In this document: one piece after another, positions 18,443 through 26,177 of the stretch
Numbering within the stretch: position 1 is the first letter of the stretch
How the letters are laid out: the number at the start of each line of letters is the position of its first letter
DNA from: an uncultured Collinsella sp.
GTDB taxonomy: Bacteria > Actinomycetota > Coriobacteriia > Coriobacteriales > Coriobacteriaceae
Assembly (NCBI GenBank): GCA_947642445.1
Contig: CANRSF010000004.1
Location: 62,001 to 126,000 of the forward strand
DNA: 64,000 nucleotides
Direction of reading: 5' to 3'
Notes under the pieces: model-generated
Told to the model about the DNA's origin: nothing
Database searches by the model: none
What the model saw: only the letters and a program-made list of their open reading frames with translations
Program-made: the position numbers and the translations under genes

Positions 18443-19327
18443 ATGTCCGATATCGAGAATCTGGCCGGGGACACGCGCCCCATTGGCGTGTTCGACTCGG
18501 GCCTGGGCGGTCTGACGGTTGCGCGTGCGATTGCGACGGCGTTGCCGCACGAGTCCGTCTACTACTTTGGCGACACCAAACGCTGCCCGTATGGCACCCG
18601 CACCGAGGACGAGGTGCGTTCGTTTGCACTGCAGGCGGGCCGTTGGCTGTCGAAGCACGACGTCAAGATCATGGTCATCGCCTGCAATACAGCGACCGCT
18701 GCGGCCTTGCGTTTGGCCCAGCAGGTGCTCGACGTCCCCGTCATCGGTGTGATCGCACCGGGCGCACGCGCGGCAATCAACAGCACCCGCACGCGCCGGG
18801 TGGGCGTGCTCGCCACCAACCTCACCATTCGCTCGGGTGCTTACACGCGCGCCATTCAGGACCTGGATGCCGGTGTTGACGTATACGGCTGCCCTGCCTC
18901 GAGCTTTGTCGAGGTCGTTGAGCACGAGCTCGCCTCGGGTGCGCATCTGCAGGAGCAGTGGCTTGAGAACGAGGACATCTTCGATACGCCTGCCGTGCGT
19001 GCGCTGGTGGGTGCCACGGTTGAGCCGCTGCGCGACCACGGTATCGATACCGTGGTGCTCGGCTGTACGCATTTTCCGCTGTTGGTGGGACCTATCCGCC
19101 ATGCGCTGGGGCCTGGGGTGCGCGTCGTGAGTTCCGCCGAGGAGACCACGCGCGAGCTGACCGATATCCTCACGCGCCGCGAGCAGCTGGCGGGCGACGC
19201 CGCCGAGCCGCAGCATCGTTTTGCAACGACGGCCGATAACATTGCCGAGTTTGCGGTGGCGGGCAGCTTTATCTTTGGTCAGCCGCTCAAGAGCATCGAA
19301 CATATCGATATCGATGAGCTGAAATAG
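18443..19327 (+). CDS. murI: Glutamate racemase
   Basis: A 294-residue cofactor-independent racemase that supplies D-glutamate for peptidoglycan. Both catalytic cysteines are visible, in IACNTATAAA and LGCTHFPLL, and the N-terminal IGVFDSGLGGLTV is typical. It follows murE and a HAD gene, so wall-precursor genes are grouped here. Confidence 0.97.
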   Translation: MSDIENLAGDTRPIGVFDSGLGGLTVARAIATALPHESVYYFGDTKRCPYGTRTEDEVRSFALQAGRWLSKHDVKIMVIACNTATAAALRLAQQVLDVPVIGVIAPGARAAINSTRTRRVGVLATNLTIRSGAYTRAIQDLDAGVDVYGCPASSFVEVVEHELASGAHLQEQWLENEDIFDTPAVRALVGATVEPLRDHGIDTVVLGCTHFPLLVGPIRHALGPGVRVVSSAEETTRELTDILTRREQLAGDAAEPQHRFATTADNIAEFAVAGSFIFGQPLKSIEHIDIDELK

Positions 19328-19381
19328 ATGTAAGGCAGCCGCCAAAGCCTTCGCCACATCTTTTGCCGAAAGGATATTTCT

Positions 19382-20107
19382 ATGGAGTACATGCAGGTTA
19401 ACCGCGCCAACGGCCGCGCCGCCGATGAGCTGCGCCCCATCAAGCTTACTCGCGGCGTTATGAAGCACGCCCACGGTTCGTGCCTGGCCGAGTTTGGCGA
19501 TACGCGCGTGCTGTGCGCTGCCACCATCGAGGAGGGCGTGCCGGGCTGGCGCAAGGGCGCCAAGGCCGGTTGGGTAACGGCGGAGTACGCCATGCTGCCG
19601 GCATCGACCGGCAAGCGCTGCAAGCGCGAGTACGCCAACCGCAAAGGCCGCTCCATGGAGATCGAGCGCCTCATTGGTCGCAGCCTGCGTACCGTCGTCA
19701 ACATGAAGGCGCTCGGCGAGTACACCGTCACCGTCGACTGCGACGTGATCCAGGCCGATGGCGGTACGCGTACGGCGAGCATTACCGGCGCCTGGGTGGC
19801 GCTGCACGACGCCCTCGCCATGTGGGTCGAGGCGGGCAAGATCGAGCGCATCCCGCTTACCGGCCAGGTGGCTGCAATCTCCATGGGCGTTGTCGACGGC
19901 AATACGCTGCTTGACCTCGATTATTCCGAGGACAGCCATGCCGAAGTCGACATGAACCTCGTCGCCACCGACACCGGTGAGATGATCGAGCTCCAGGGCA
20001 CTGGCGAGCAGGCGCCCTTTGACCGTAAGCGCCTCAACGCCCTGCTCGGCTTGGGCGACAAAGGCATCGCCGAGCTCATCGAGCTTCAGCGCCAAGCCAT
20101 CGCCTAA
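19382..20107 (+). CDS. rph: Ribonuclease PH
   Basis: A 241-residue phosphorolytic 3'-5' exoribonuclease that trims tRNA 3' ends. Family words include LRPIKLTRGVMKHAHGS, GDTRVLCAAT, GWVTAEYAMLP and SRSLR-type IGRSLRTV. rdgB follows, the common rph-rdgB pairing. CGAAAGGATATTTCT precedes the ATG. The stop codon lies inside the left arm of a palindromic repeat. Confidence 0.96.
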   Translation: MEYMQVNRANGRAADELRPIKLTRGVMKHAHGSCLAEFGDTRVLCAATIEEGVPGWRKGAKAGWVTAEYAMLPASTGKRCKREYANRKGRSMEIERLIGRSLRTVVNMKALGEYTVTVDCDVIQADGGTRTASITGAWVALHDALAMWVEAGKIERIPLTGQVAAISMGVVDGNTLLDLDYSEDSHAEVDMNLVATDTGEMIELQGTGEQAPFDRKRLNALLGLGDKGIAELIELQRQAIA

Positions 20108-20142
20108 CCTGCCAAAAAGGGACAGGTTTATTTTGGCAGGTT
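20106..20142. repeat. Palindromic repeat with AACCTGCC arms, abutting the rph stop
   Basis: AACCTGCCAAAA and its exact complement TTTTGGCAGGTT flank AGGGACAGGTTTA. It belongs to the same family as the elements at 47571, 49279, 51296, 54025, 57050 and 57105, which share a (G)GGACAGG / CCTGTCCC core. The left arm begins within the rph stop codon, so it probably serves as the rph terminator. Confidence 0.75.
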
Positions 20143-20250
20143 TTATCTGGGAAAACGTCGAAGTATAAGACTGCCGTTGATTGAGAGGGGAGAGGCGGAG
20201 GCCCTCGTCGCCCTCGGCGCGGCATTGCTATAGAGACAAGGAGACCACTC

Positions 20251-20892
20251 ATGGCACTTGAGAAGATCGACATCGACACCCTCGACCCGGCGGCGACCAT
20301 TGTCGTGGCAACGGGCAACGCCCATAAGCTCACCGAGATCGAGGCCATTTTGGGCAAGGTCATGCCCGAGGTGCGCTTTGTGGCGCTCGGCCAGCTGGGC
20401 GAATTTGAGGACCCCGAGGAAAACGGCACGACGTTTTTGGAGAACGCCATCATCAAGGCGCAGGCTGCCGTCGAAGAGACGGGGCTCATGGCCATTGCCG
20501 ACGATTCGGGCCTGGTCGTCGACGCGCTGGACGGTGAGCCCGGTGTGTATAGCGCGCGCTACGCGGGCGTTCACGGCGACGATGCCGCCAACAATGCCAA
20601 GCTGCTCGTGAATCTGGAAGGCGTGGCAGACGAGGACCGCACCGCGCGCTTTATGAGCGTCGTTGCGCTCATCGATACGGACGGCCTGGTCACCTATGGC
20701 GAGGGCGCCTGTGAGGGCGTTATCGCGCACGAGGGCCGCGGCGATCACGGCTTTGGCTACGACCCGCTGTTCCTGCCGGTCGATACGCCGGGCAAGACTA
20801 TGGCCGAGCTTACGGCGGACGAGAAGAACGCCATCAGCCATCGATTCCATGCGCTCGAGCACCTATCCGCCAAACTGACGGGCGAGGAGTAA
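20251..20892 (+). CDS. rdgB: XTP/dITP diphosphatase (RdgB/HAM1 family)
   Basis: A 213-residue pyrophosphatase that removes deaminated purine nucleotides. VVATGNAHKLTEIEAIL, FLENAIIKAQAA, ADDSGLVVDALDGEPGVYSARYAG and GFGYDPLF are the family's signature blocks. ACAAGGAGACCACTC precedes the ATG. It is followed by dtd after 3 nt. Confidence 0.96.
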   Translation: MALEKIDIDTLDPAATIVVATGNAHKLTEIEAILGKVMPEVRFVALGQLGEFEDPEENGTTFLENAIIKAQAAVEETGLMAIADDSGLVVDALDGEPGVYSARYAGVHGDDAANNAKLLVNLEGVADEDRTARFMSVVALIDTDGLVTYGEGACEGVIAHEGRGDHGFGYDPLFLPVDTPGKTMAELTADEKNAISHRFHALEHLSAKLTGEE

Positions 20893-20895
20893 GCC

Positions 20896-21342
20896 GTGCG
20901 TGCGGTGGTGCAGCGCGTACTCAATGCCGGCGTGACAGTCGACGGCGAGTGCGTGGGTAAAATTGGGCGCGGCTATCTGGTGCTGCTGGGCGTGGGCCAC
21001 GGCGACACGCGTGCCGAGGCCGACAAGCTGTGGGGCAAGCTCCGCGGGCTGCGTATCAACGAGGACGAGAACGGCAAGACCAATCTGGCGCTTGCCGATG
21101 TCGACGGCGAGATGCTCGTGGTGTCGCAGTTCACGCTGTTCGCTGACTGCCGCCACGGTCGCCGTCCGTCGTTTACCGATGCAGGCGCGCCCGATGTTGC
21201 CAACGAGCTCTACGAGTACTTCCTGACGCTCGTTCGCAAAGATGTCGAACACGTGGCGCACGGCATCTTTGGCGCCGATATGAAAGTCGACTTGGTCAAC
21301 GACGGCCCATTCACCATCGTCTTGGACACGGACAACCTTTAG
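20896..21342 (+). CDS. dtd: D-aminoacyl-tRNA deacylase
   Basis: A 148-residue DTD that removes D-amino acids from tRNA. It starts with GTG at 20896, giving the standard MRAVVQRV N-terminus, with GAGGAG from the end of rdgB as ribosome site. [19 protein letters not shown] is the SQFTLF catalytic motif, and the conserved [11 protein letters not shown] (an NxGP motif) lies at the C-terminus. Confidence 0.96.
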   Translation: MRAVVQRVLNAGVTVDGECVGKIGRGYLVLLGVGHGDTRAEADKLWGKLRGLRINEDENGKTNLALADVDGEMLVVSQFTLFADCRHGRRPSFTDAGAPDVANELYEYFLTLVRKDVEHVAHGIFGADMKVDLVNDGPFTIVLDTDNL

Positions 21343-21370
21343 GTTACGCGGTTTTACCAAACCGCGTAAC
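21343..21370 (+). terminator. GTTACGCGGTT hairpin after dtd
   Basis: GTTACGCGGTTT and AAACCGCGTAAC form a 12-bp stem. An almost identical hairpin follows lysS at 25861-25887, so the same element is reused as an end-of-operon hairpin. No long T-run follows. Confidence 0.65.
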
Positions 21371-21428
21371 AACTGGTTATGCGAGGTTGTCGTCTGGTAC
21401 GTATTTGGGATGGGGCTTTTTTAGCTAC

Positions 21429-21458
21429 TTGCGTATGGCGGCAGCAGGGTGCTATAGT
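21429..21458 (+). promoter_or_regulatory. Sigma-70-type promoter for veg-ispE
   Basis: TTGCGT (21429-21434) and TATAGT (21453-21458) are separated by 18 bp, about 70 nt upstream of the veg start. Confidence 0.55.
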
Positions 21459-21526
21459 ATTAGAGTTTTGTCTATCTTAGGGGTATTATCCCCTTTTTTG
21501 AATTGCACCTTCTGGAGGCCCTGTTC

Positions 21527-21823
21527 ATGGAAGAGATGGAAGTCAATCACGTCGACGACATCCACGAGAAGCTGACCGATATGGTGGGCGATCGCGTCAA
21601 GGTGAAGGCCAACATGGGCCGCACCCGCGTCGTCGAGCGCATGGGCACCATCAAGAGCGTCCACCCCGCCGTCTTTATCGTCGAGGTCGACGAGCGCCGC
21701 GGGCGCAAGTCGCGTCAGTCCTACCAGTATATCGATGTCCTCACCGGTCAGGTCGAGCTGTTCGACCCCGAGAGCGGCGAGCATATCTTTACCCCGCTCG
21801 GCAATCAGCTCGAGGAGCACTAA
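21527..21823 (+). CDS. veg: Veg-family protein
   Basis: A 98-residue small protein of the Veg family, known from Bacillus as a highly expressed protein that affects biofilm matrix genes. GDRVKVKANMGRTRVVERMGTI and HPAVFIVEVDE are recognisable. The ATG at 21527 follows TCTGGAGGCCCTGTTC; an upstream TTG reading is not supported. ispE follows 2 nt after the stop. Its molecular role here is unknown. Confidence 0.85.
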   Translation: MEEMEVNHVDDIHEKLTDMVGDRVKVKANMGRTRVVERMGTIKSVHPAVFIVEVDERRGRKSRQSYQYIDVLTGQVELFDPESGEHIFTPLGNQLEEH

Positions 21824-21825
21824 CG

Positions 21826-22722
21826 GTGACCAATCGGTCCCTGACTCTTTCCGCGCCGGCAAAGATTAACCTCTACCTGGGGGTTCATACCGAGCGCGAT
21901 GACCGCGGCTACCACAGGGTCGATTCCCTGATGGCAGCCGTCGGTCTTTCCGATTCCGTGACGGTCGCGCCGGCGCAGGCGCTGACCGTCCAGACGGTTC
22001 CGGCATCAGATTTTCCCATGCAAAAGAATACGGCGTATCGGGCTGCGGTTGCTATGGCCGAGCATTATGGTCGCGAGGCAAACATCTGCGTGACGATTGA
22101 GAAGCGCATTCCATTGTGCGCCGGCTTGGGCGGCCCCTCGACGGATGCGGCCGCGGTCATTGTCGCCTTGGCGGAGCTCTGGGGAATTGATCACACCGAC
22201 CCCGCGCTCGACGACATTGCGCGGGGTATTGGTGCTGACGTCCCGTTCTTTTTGCACGCGAGCCCTGCGTTCTACGTAGGTGGGGGAGACGTGCTGGCAA
22301 CTGAGTATCCCGCGCTGCCCGCAACGCCCGTCGTGTTGGTCAAGCCGCGCGAGGCAAGCGTTTCGACAATTGAAGCCTATCGACGTTTTGACGAGGCTCC
22401 GGTGCATGCAGACAAGCCCGGCGCGATAGCTTCTGCCTTGCATGCTGGTGATGCCGAGACGGCATATGCGCTCATCCATAACAACCTGGGTGTCATTTCC
22501 GCACAGATGGAGCCGCAGATACAAACGGTTCTCGATTGGCTGCGTAAACAAGACGGCACCGTTGCTGTAGATGTGTGCGGATCGGGCGCCTGCTCGTTTG
22601 CCATTTGCGACACCGCCGCCACGGCCGAAAGGCTTGCCGACGCTGCCCAGCAAAACGGCTGGTGGTCCTGCGCGACGGAGCTCATTCCCAACACGGTTCG
22701 CATCGAAGTGCCAAAGAAGTAA
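21826..22722 (+). CDS. ispE: 4-diphosphocytidyl-2-C-methyl-D-erythritol kinase
   Basis: A 298-residue GHMP kinase of the MEP isoprenoid pathway. The N-terminal APAKINLYLGV and the ATP loop PLCAGLGGPSTDAAA (about 103-117) are diagnostic, and CGSGACSFAI is the third GHMP motif. The start is GTG at 21826, with GAGGAGCAC from the veg end as ribosome site. ispD and ispF lie together at 36 kb, so the pathway is split over at least two loci. Confidence 0.95.
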   Translation: MTNRSLTLSAPAKINLYLGVHTERDDRGYHRVDSLMAAVGLSDSVTVAPAQALTVQTVPASDFPMQKNTAYRAAVAMAEHYGREANICVTIEKRIPLCAGLGGPSTDAAAVIVALAELWGIDHTDPALDDIARGIGADVPFFLHASPAFYVGGGDVLATEYPALPATPVVLVKPREASVSTIEAYRRFDEAPVHADKPGAIASALHAGDAETAYALIHNNLGVISAQMEPQIQTVLDWLRKQDGTVAVDVCGSGACSFAICDTAATAERLADAAQQNGWWSCATELIPNTVRIEVPKK

Positions 22723-22771
22723 AAATTTCTCTAGCACACGACGGAAATCTTTGTTACTATAGTCGAGCTAA

Positions 22772-22848
22772 CGGGTTGTGGCTCAGTTTGGTAGAGCACT
22801 GCGTTCGGGACGCAGGGGTCGCTGGTTCAAATCCAGTCAACCCGACCA
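22772..22848 (+). tRNA. tRNA-Pro (anticodon CGG)
   Basis: A 77-nt tRNA with encoded CCA. The acceptor CGGGTTG pairs with CAACCCG, the anticodon stem-loop is CTGCG-TTCGGGA-CGCAG, and the T-arm is CTGGTTCAAATCCAG. An AT-rich TACTATAG lies just upstream and may be the -10 region. Confidence 0.96.
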
Positions 22849-22859
22849 GAGCATGAGGA

Positions 22860-22887
22860 GGGACCGCTTCTTGCGGTCCCTTTTTTT
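22860..22887 (+). terminator. Terminator after tRNA-Pro
   Basis: GGGACCGC-TTCT-TGCGGTCCC is followed by a run of seven T. Confidence 0.93.
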
Positions 22888-22960
22888 AGCTATTGTTGTG
22901 ATACCGCGATACCCGCGGTATACTCATTCGAGCTTGTCTCGCTGTATTGTGGAGGTCTAC

Positions 22961-23236
22961 ATGTTTGGACTGAGGGCTCCTGAGCTCATCATTATTCTCG
23001 TCGTTGTCCTGATTATCTTCGGGCCCAAGAACCTGCCGAAGCTCGGCAAGTCTCTCGGCTCTACCGTCAAGAATATCCGCGAGGGTATGGAGGGCGACGA
23101 TAAGGCCGAGACCAAGCAGGCCGAGGAGGTCGTGGTCGAGCAGTCCGAGGAGGACAAGGAGATCGCTGAGCTCGAGGCCAAGCTCGCTGCTGCCAAGAAG
23201 AAGCAGGCAGAGGACAGCGACGCGGACGCAGAGTAG
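22961..23236 (+). CDS. tatA: Sec-independent translocase subunit TatA
   Basis: A 91-residue protein with one N-terminal membrane helix (LIIILVVVLIIF), the FGPKNLPKLGKSLG hinge and amphipathic helix, and a long acidic, Glu/Lys-rich tail. It forms the pore of twin-arginine export. TGTGGAGGTCTAC precedes the ATG. tatC is not adjacent, so the Tat genes are dispersed. The substrate-binding protein at 60 kb begins with a twin-Arg-like MKDIAISRRSLL. Confidence 0.92.
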   Translation: MFGLRAPELIIILVVVLIIFGPKNLPKLGKSLGSTVKNIREGMEGDDKAETKQAEEVVVEQSEEDKEIAELEAKLAAAKKKQAEDSDADAE

Positions 23237-23261
23237 TCCCATCCCTTTGGGGTGAGCACCT

Positions 23262-23295
23262 GACCGGCTTGCCCGCAGGCTAGCCGGTCTTTTTC
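23262..23295 (+). terminator. Terminator after tatA
   Basis: GACCGGCTTGCC-CGCAGGCTAGCCGGTC is followed by TTTTTCGTTTTG. Confidence 0.88.
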
Positions 23296-23342
23296 GTTTT
23301 GTTGACAGTTGATTGTTTGATCAGAGTTGGGGAGATATCCGT

Positions 23343-23813
23343 ATGGACGCAAGCCAGATCGTACTGACCGCTGAGGGCCGCCAGAAGCTCGTCGAGGAGC
23401 TCGCTTGGCGTGAGGGCGATTACGCCAAGGAGATCGTCGAGGACATCAAGGAAGCCCGCGCGTTCGGCGACCTTTCGGAGAACTCCGAGTACGATGCCGC
23501 CAAGGACAAGCAGGCCCAGAACGCCGCTCGTATTGCCGAGATCCAGGCCATCCTCGCCAACGCTCAGGTTGCTGCCACCACGGGCGATCTGACCGTCTCC
23601 ATCGGTTCTACCGTTTCTCTGATTGATCCCAACGGTGAGGTCATGGAAGTCACGCTCGTCGGTACCACCGAGACCAACTCGCTCGAGCACAAGATTTCCA
23701 ACGAGTCTCCGGTCGGTCACGCCATCATCGGTCACGGCGAGGGCGACTCCGTCGAGGTCGTTACGCCTTCCGGCAAGACTCGCGTCTACACCATCGCCAA
23801 GATTGCACGCTAG
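23343..23813 (+). CDS. greA: Transcription elongation factor GreA
   Basis: A 156-residue factor that rescues backtracked RNA polymerase by stimulating transcript cleavage. The coiled-coil N-terminal domain carries the acidic tip (KEARAFGDLSENSEYDAAK), and the C-terminal domain has SPVGHAIIGHGEGD. The ATG at 23343 is chosen because GGGGAGATATCCGT precedes it. lysS follows after a terminator. Confidence 0.96.
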   Translation: MDASQIVLTAEGRQKLVEELAWREGDYAKEIVEDIKEARAFGDLSENSEYDAAKDKQAQNAARIAEIQAILANAQVAATTGDLTVSIGSTVSLIDPNGEVMEVTLVGTTETNSLEHKISNESPVGHAIIGHGEGDSVEVVTPSGKTRVYTIAKIAR

Positions 23814-23841
23814 ACCACGGTCCCGCGTAAAGGTATGTTTT

Positions 23842-23874
23842 CGCTCCCTGGGACCGAATCCTGGGGAGCGTTTT
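23842..23874 (+). terminator. Terminator after greA
   Basis: CGCTCCCTGGGA...TCCTGGGGAGCG is followed by TTTTAGTTT. Confidence 0.8.
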
Positions 23875-23892
23875 AGTTTGAGGAGCTAACTT

Positions 23893-25857
23893 ATGGCAGA
23901 GAACCAGAACGCCGCAGATCAGGCATCGACGCTCAACGACGAGCGCGCCACCCGCCTGACCAAGCGCGCCGCCCTGTTCGAGGCGGGCCAGAACCCCTAT
24001 CCCGAGCACTCTGAGCTTGAGGACTACGTTGCCGATATCGAGGCTAAGTACGCCGAGCTTGCCGATGGCGAGGACACCGAGGACGTCGTGAAGATCGCCG
24101 GCCGCGTGGTCGCCAAGCGCGGTCAGGGCAAGATCATGTTCATCGTCGTGCGCGATGCGACTGCCGAGATTCAGCTGTTCTGCCGCATCAACGACATGGA
24201 CGAGGCTGCCTGGAATACGCTCAAGTCCCTCGACCTGGGCGACATCTTGGGCGTGACAGGCGTGGTTGTGCGCACCCAGCGCGGCCAGCTTTCCGTTGCC
24301 CCTAAGAGCGCGACCCTGCTTTCCAAGGCCGTTCGTCCGCTGCCCGAGAAGTTCCACGGTCTTTCCGACAAGGAGACCCGCTATCGCCAGCGCTATGTCG
24401 ACCTGATCGCCAACGACGACGTTCGCGAGACCTTCCGTAAGCGTTCGCAGATTCTCTCCACCTTCCGTCGCTTTATGGAGTCCGACGGCTACATGGAGGT
24501 CGAGACCCCCATCCTGCAGACCATCCAGGGTGGTGCCACGGCCAAGCCGTTCATTACCCACTTCAACGCGCTCGATCAGGAGTGCTACCTGCGTATTGCC
24601 ACCGAGCTGCACCTCAAGCGCTGCATCGTCGGTGGTTTTGAGCGCGTGTTCGAGATCGGCCGCATCTTCCGTAACGAGGGCATGGACCTTACCCACAACC
24701 CCGAGTTCACCACGATGGAGGCCTACCGTGCCTTCTCCGACCTCGAGGGCATGAAGGCGCTCGCCCAGGGTGTCATTAAGGCGGCTAACAAGGCCATCGG
24801 CAACCCCGAGGTCATCGAGTACCAGGGCCAGACCATCGACCTTTCTGGTGAGTGGGCCAGCCGTCCCATGACCGACATCGTCTCCGACGTGCTCGGCAAG
24901 CAGGTCACCATCGACACGCCGGTCGAGGAGCTCGCTGCCGCAGCACGCGAGAAGGGCCTGGAGATCAAGCCCGAGTGGACTGCTGGCAAGATCATCGCCG
25001 AGATTTACGATGAGCTGGGCGAGGACACCATCGTCAACCCCACGTTCGTGTGCGATTACCCCATCGAGGTCAGCCCGCTTGCCAAGCGCTTTGAGGACGA
25101 TCCGCGCCTGACGCACCGCTTTGAGCTGGTTATCGCCGGTCACGAGTACGCCAACGCGTTCTCCGAGCTCAACGACCCGGTCGACCAGGCCGAGCGCTTT
25201 GCCGCCCAGATGGCCGAGAAGGCTGGCGGCGACGACGAGGCCATGGAGTACGACGAGGACTACGTGCGCGCCCTCGAGTACGGTATGCCTCCCGCGGGCG
25301 GCATCGGCATCGGTATCGACCGCGTGGTCATGCTGCTCACCAACCAGGCTTCCATCCGCGACGTGCTACTGTTCCCGCACATGAAGCCCGAGAAGGGTTT
25401 CCAGTCCGGTGCCGCTGCCGCCAAGGCTGCCGAGGCCGGCAACGCCGCGAGCCCGTTCGTCAAGCCGCTCAAGCCCACGGTTGATTACTCCAAGATCGCC
25501 GTCGAGCCGCTGTTTGAGGAGTTCGTCGACTTCGATACCTTCTCCAAGAGCGATTTCCGCGCTGTGAAGGTCAAGGCGTGCGAGGCCGTCAAGAAGTCCA
25601 AGAAGCTGCTGAACTTTACGCTCGACGACGGCACTGGCACCGACCGCACCATCCTCTCCGGCATTCACGGTTATTATGAGCCCGAGGACCTGGTCGGCAA
25701 GACTCTGCTCGCCATCACCAACCTGCCTCCGCGCAAGATGATGGGTATTCCCAGCTGCGGCATGCTCATCAGCGCTATCCACGAGGAGGAGGGCGAGGAG
25801 CGTCTCAATCTGATCCAGCTCGACGCTTCCATCCCCGCCGGCGCAAAGATGTACTAA
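23893..25857 (+). CDS. lysS: Lysyl-tRNA synthetase (class II) with a C-terminal EMAP-II-like tRNA-binding domain
   Basis: A 654-residue protein, about 150 residues longer than typical bacterial LysRS. Residues 1-490 are a normal class II LysRS: OB-fold anticodon domain, motif 2 FEIGRIFRNEGMD, and motif 3 GGIGIGIDRVVML. An Ala-rich linker follows, and from about residue 540 there is a second OB-fold of the EMAPII/MetRS-C type (VKVKACEAVKKSKKLLNFTLDDG, then GIHGYYEPEDLVGKTLLAITNLPPRKMMG). That domain is normally found at the end of bacterial MetRS or in stand-alone Trbp proteins. It probably raises tRNA affinity. Confidence 0.95.
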   Translation: MAENQNAADQASTLNDERATRLTKRAALFEAGQNPYPEHSELEDYVADIEAKYAELADGEDTEDVVKIAGRVVAKRGQGKIMFIVVRDATAEIQLFCRINDMDEAAWNTLKSLDLGDILGVTGVVVRTQRGQLSVAPKSATLLSKAVRPLPEKFHGLSDKETRYRQRYVDLIANDDVRETFRKRSQILSTFRRFMESDGYMEVETPILQTIQGGATAKPFITHFNALDQECYLRIATELHLKRCIVGGFERVFEIGRIFRNEGMDLTHNPEFTTMEAYRAFSDLEGMKALAQGVIKAANKAIGNPEVIEYQGQTIDLSGEWASRPMTDIVSDVLGKQVTIDTPVEELAAAAREKGLEIKPEWTAGKIIAEIYDELGEDTIVNPTFVCDYPIEVSPLAKRFEDDPRLTHRFELVIAGHEYANAFSELNDPVDQAERFAAQMAEKAGGDDEAMEYDEDYVRALEYGMPPAGGIGIGIDRVVMLLTNQASIRDVLLFPHMKPEKGFQSGAAAAKAAEAGNAASPFVKPLKPTVDYSKIAVEPLFEEFVDFDTFSKSDFRAVKVKACEAVKKSKKLLNFTLDDGTGTDRTILSGIHGYYEPEDLVGKTLLAITNLPPRKMMGIPSCGMLISAIHEEEGEERLNLIQLDASIPAGAKMY

Positions 25858-25860
25858 CTA

Positions 25861-25999
25861 GTTACGCGGTTCTACGAACCGCGTAACGGCTCGACGCTGC
25901 GCGGGCCGCATTTGGACAATCTGACGCTCAACTTCAAGGGCGCGACCAGAAGGTCAGCGCCCTTTCGTTTCACGTCACCTTGTCTCAAATGCGACCCGC
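25861..25999. repeat. Post-lysS hairpin and larger imperfect palindrome
   Basis: GTTACGCGGTTC-TAC-GAACCGCGTAAC (25861-25887) immediately follows the lysS stop and copies the post-dtd hairpin. Next, GCGGGCCGCATTTGGACA (25901-25918) pairs imperfectly with TGTCTCAAATGCGACCCGC (25981-25999), enclosing a smaller GGGCGCGACC...GGTCAGCGCCC hairpin. From 26000 to 26177 I see no gene, only the leader of the ThrE-like gene. Confidence 0.6.
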
Positions 26000-26177
26000 T
26001 CGCTGACGTCGCCAATACATCGGCGTTGCCTTGGCCGTCAATAGTCATTGGGGACGTTCTTAAACGACTACCCAACGGCTATTGAGCACATGGCTCGCAT
26101 GGCAGCCGTCTCTTTTATGTTTCCTTTAGCCGTTGCTGCCTAGGATGGGGGTTAGTCGGTAGGAAGGGAGCGTCTAT

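Noticed and set aside
22778..22960. Upstream extension of tatA through tRNA-Pro
   Set aside because: It runs through the tRNA and its terminator; TatA starts at 22961 behind GGAGG.
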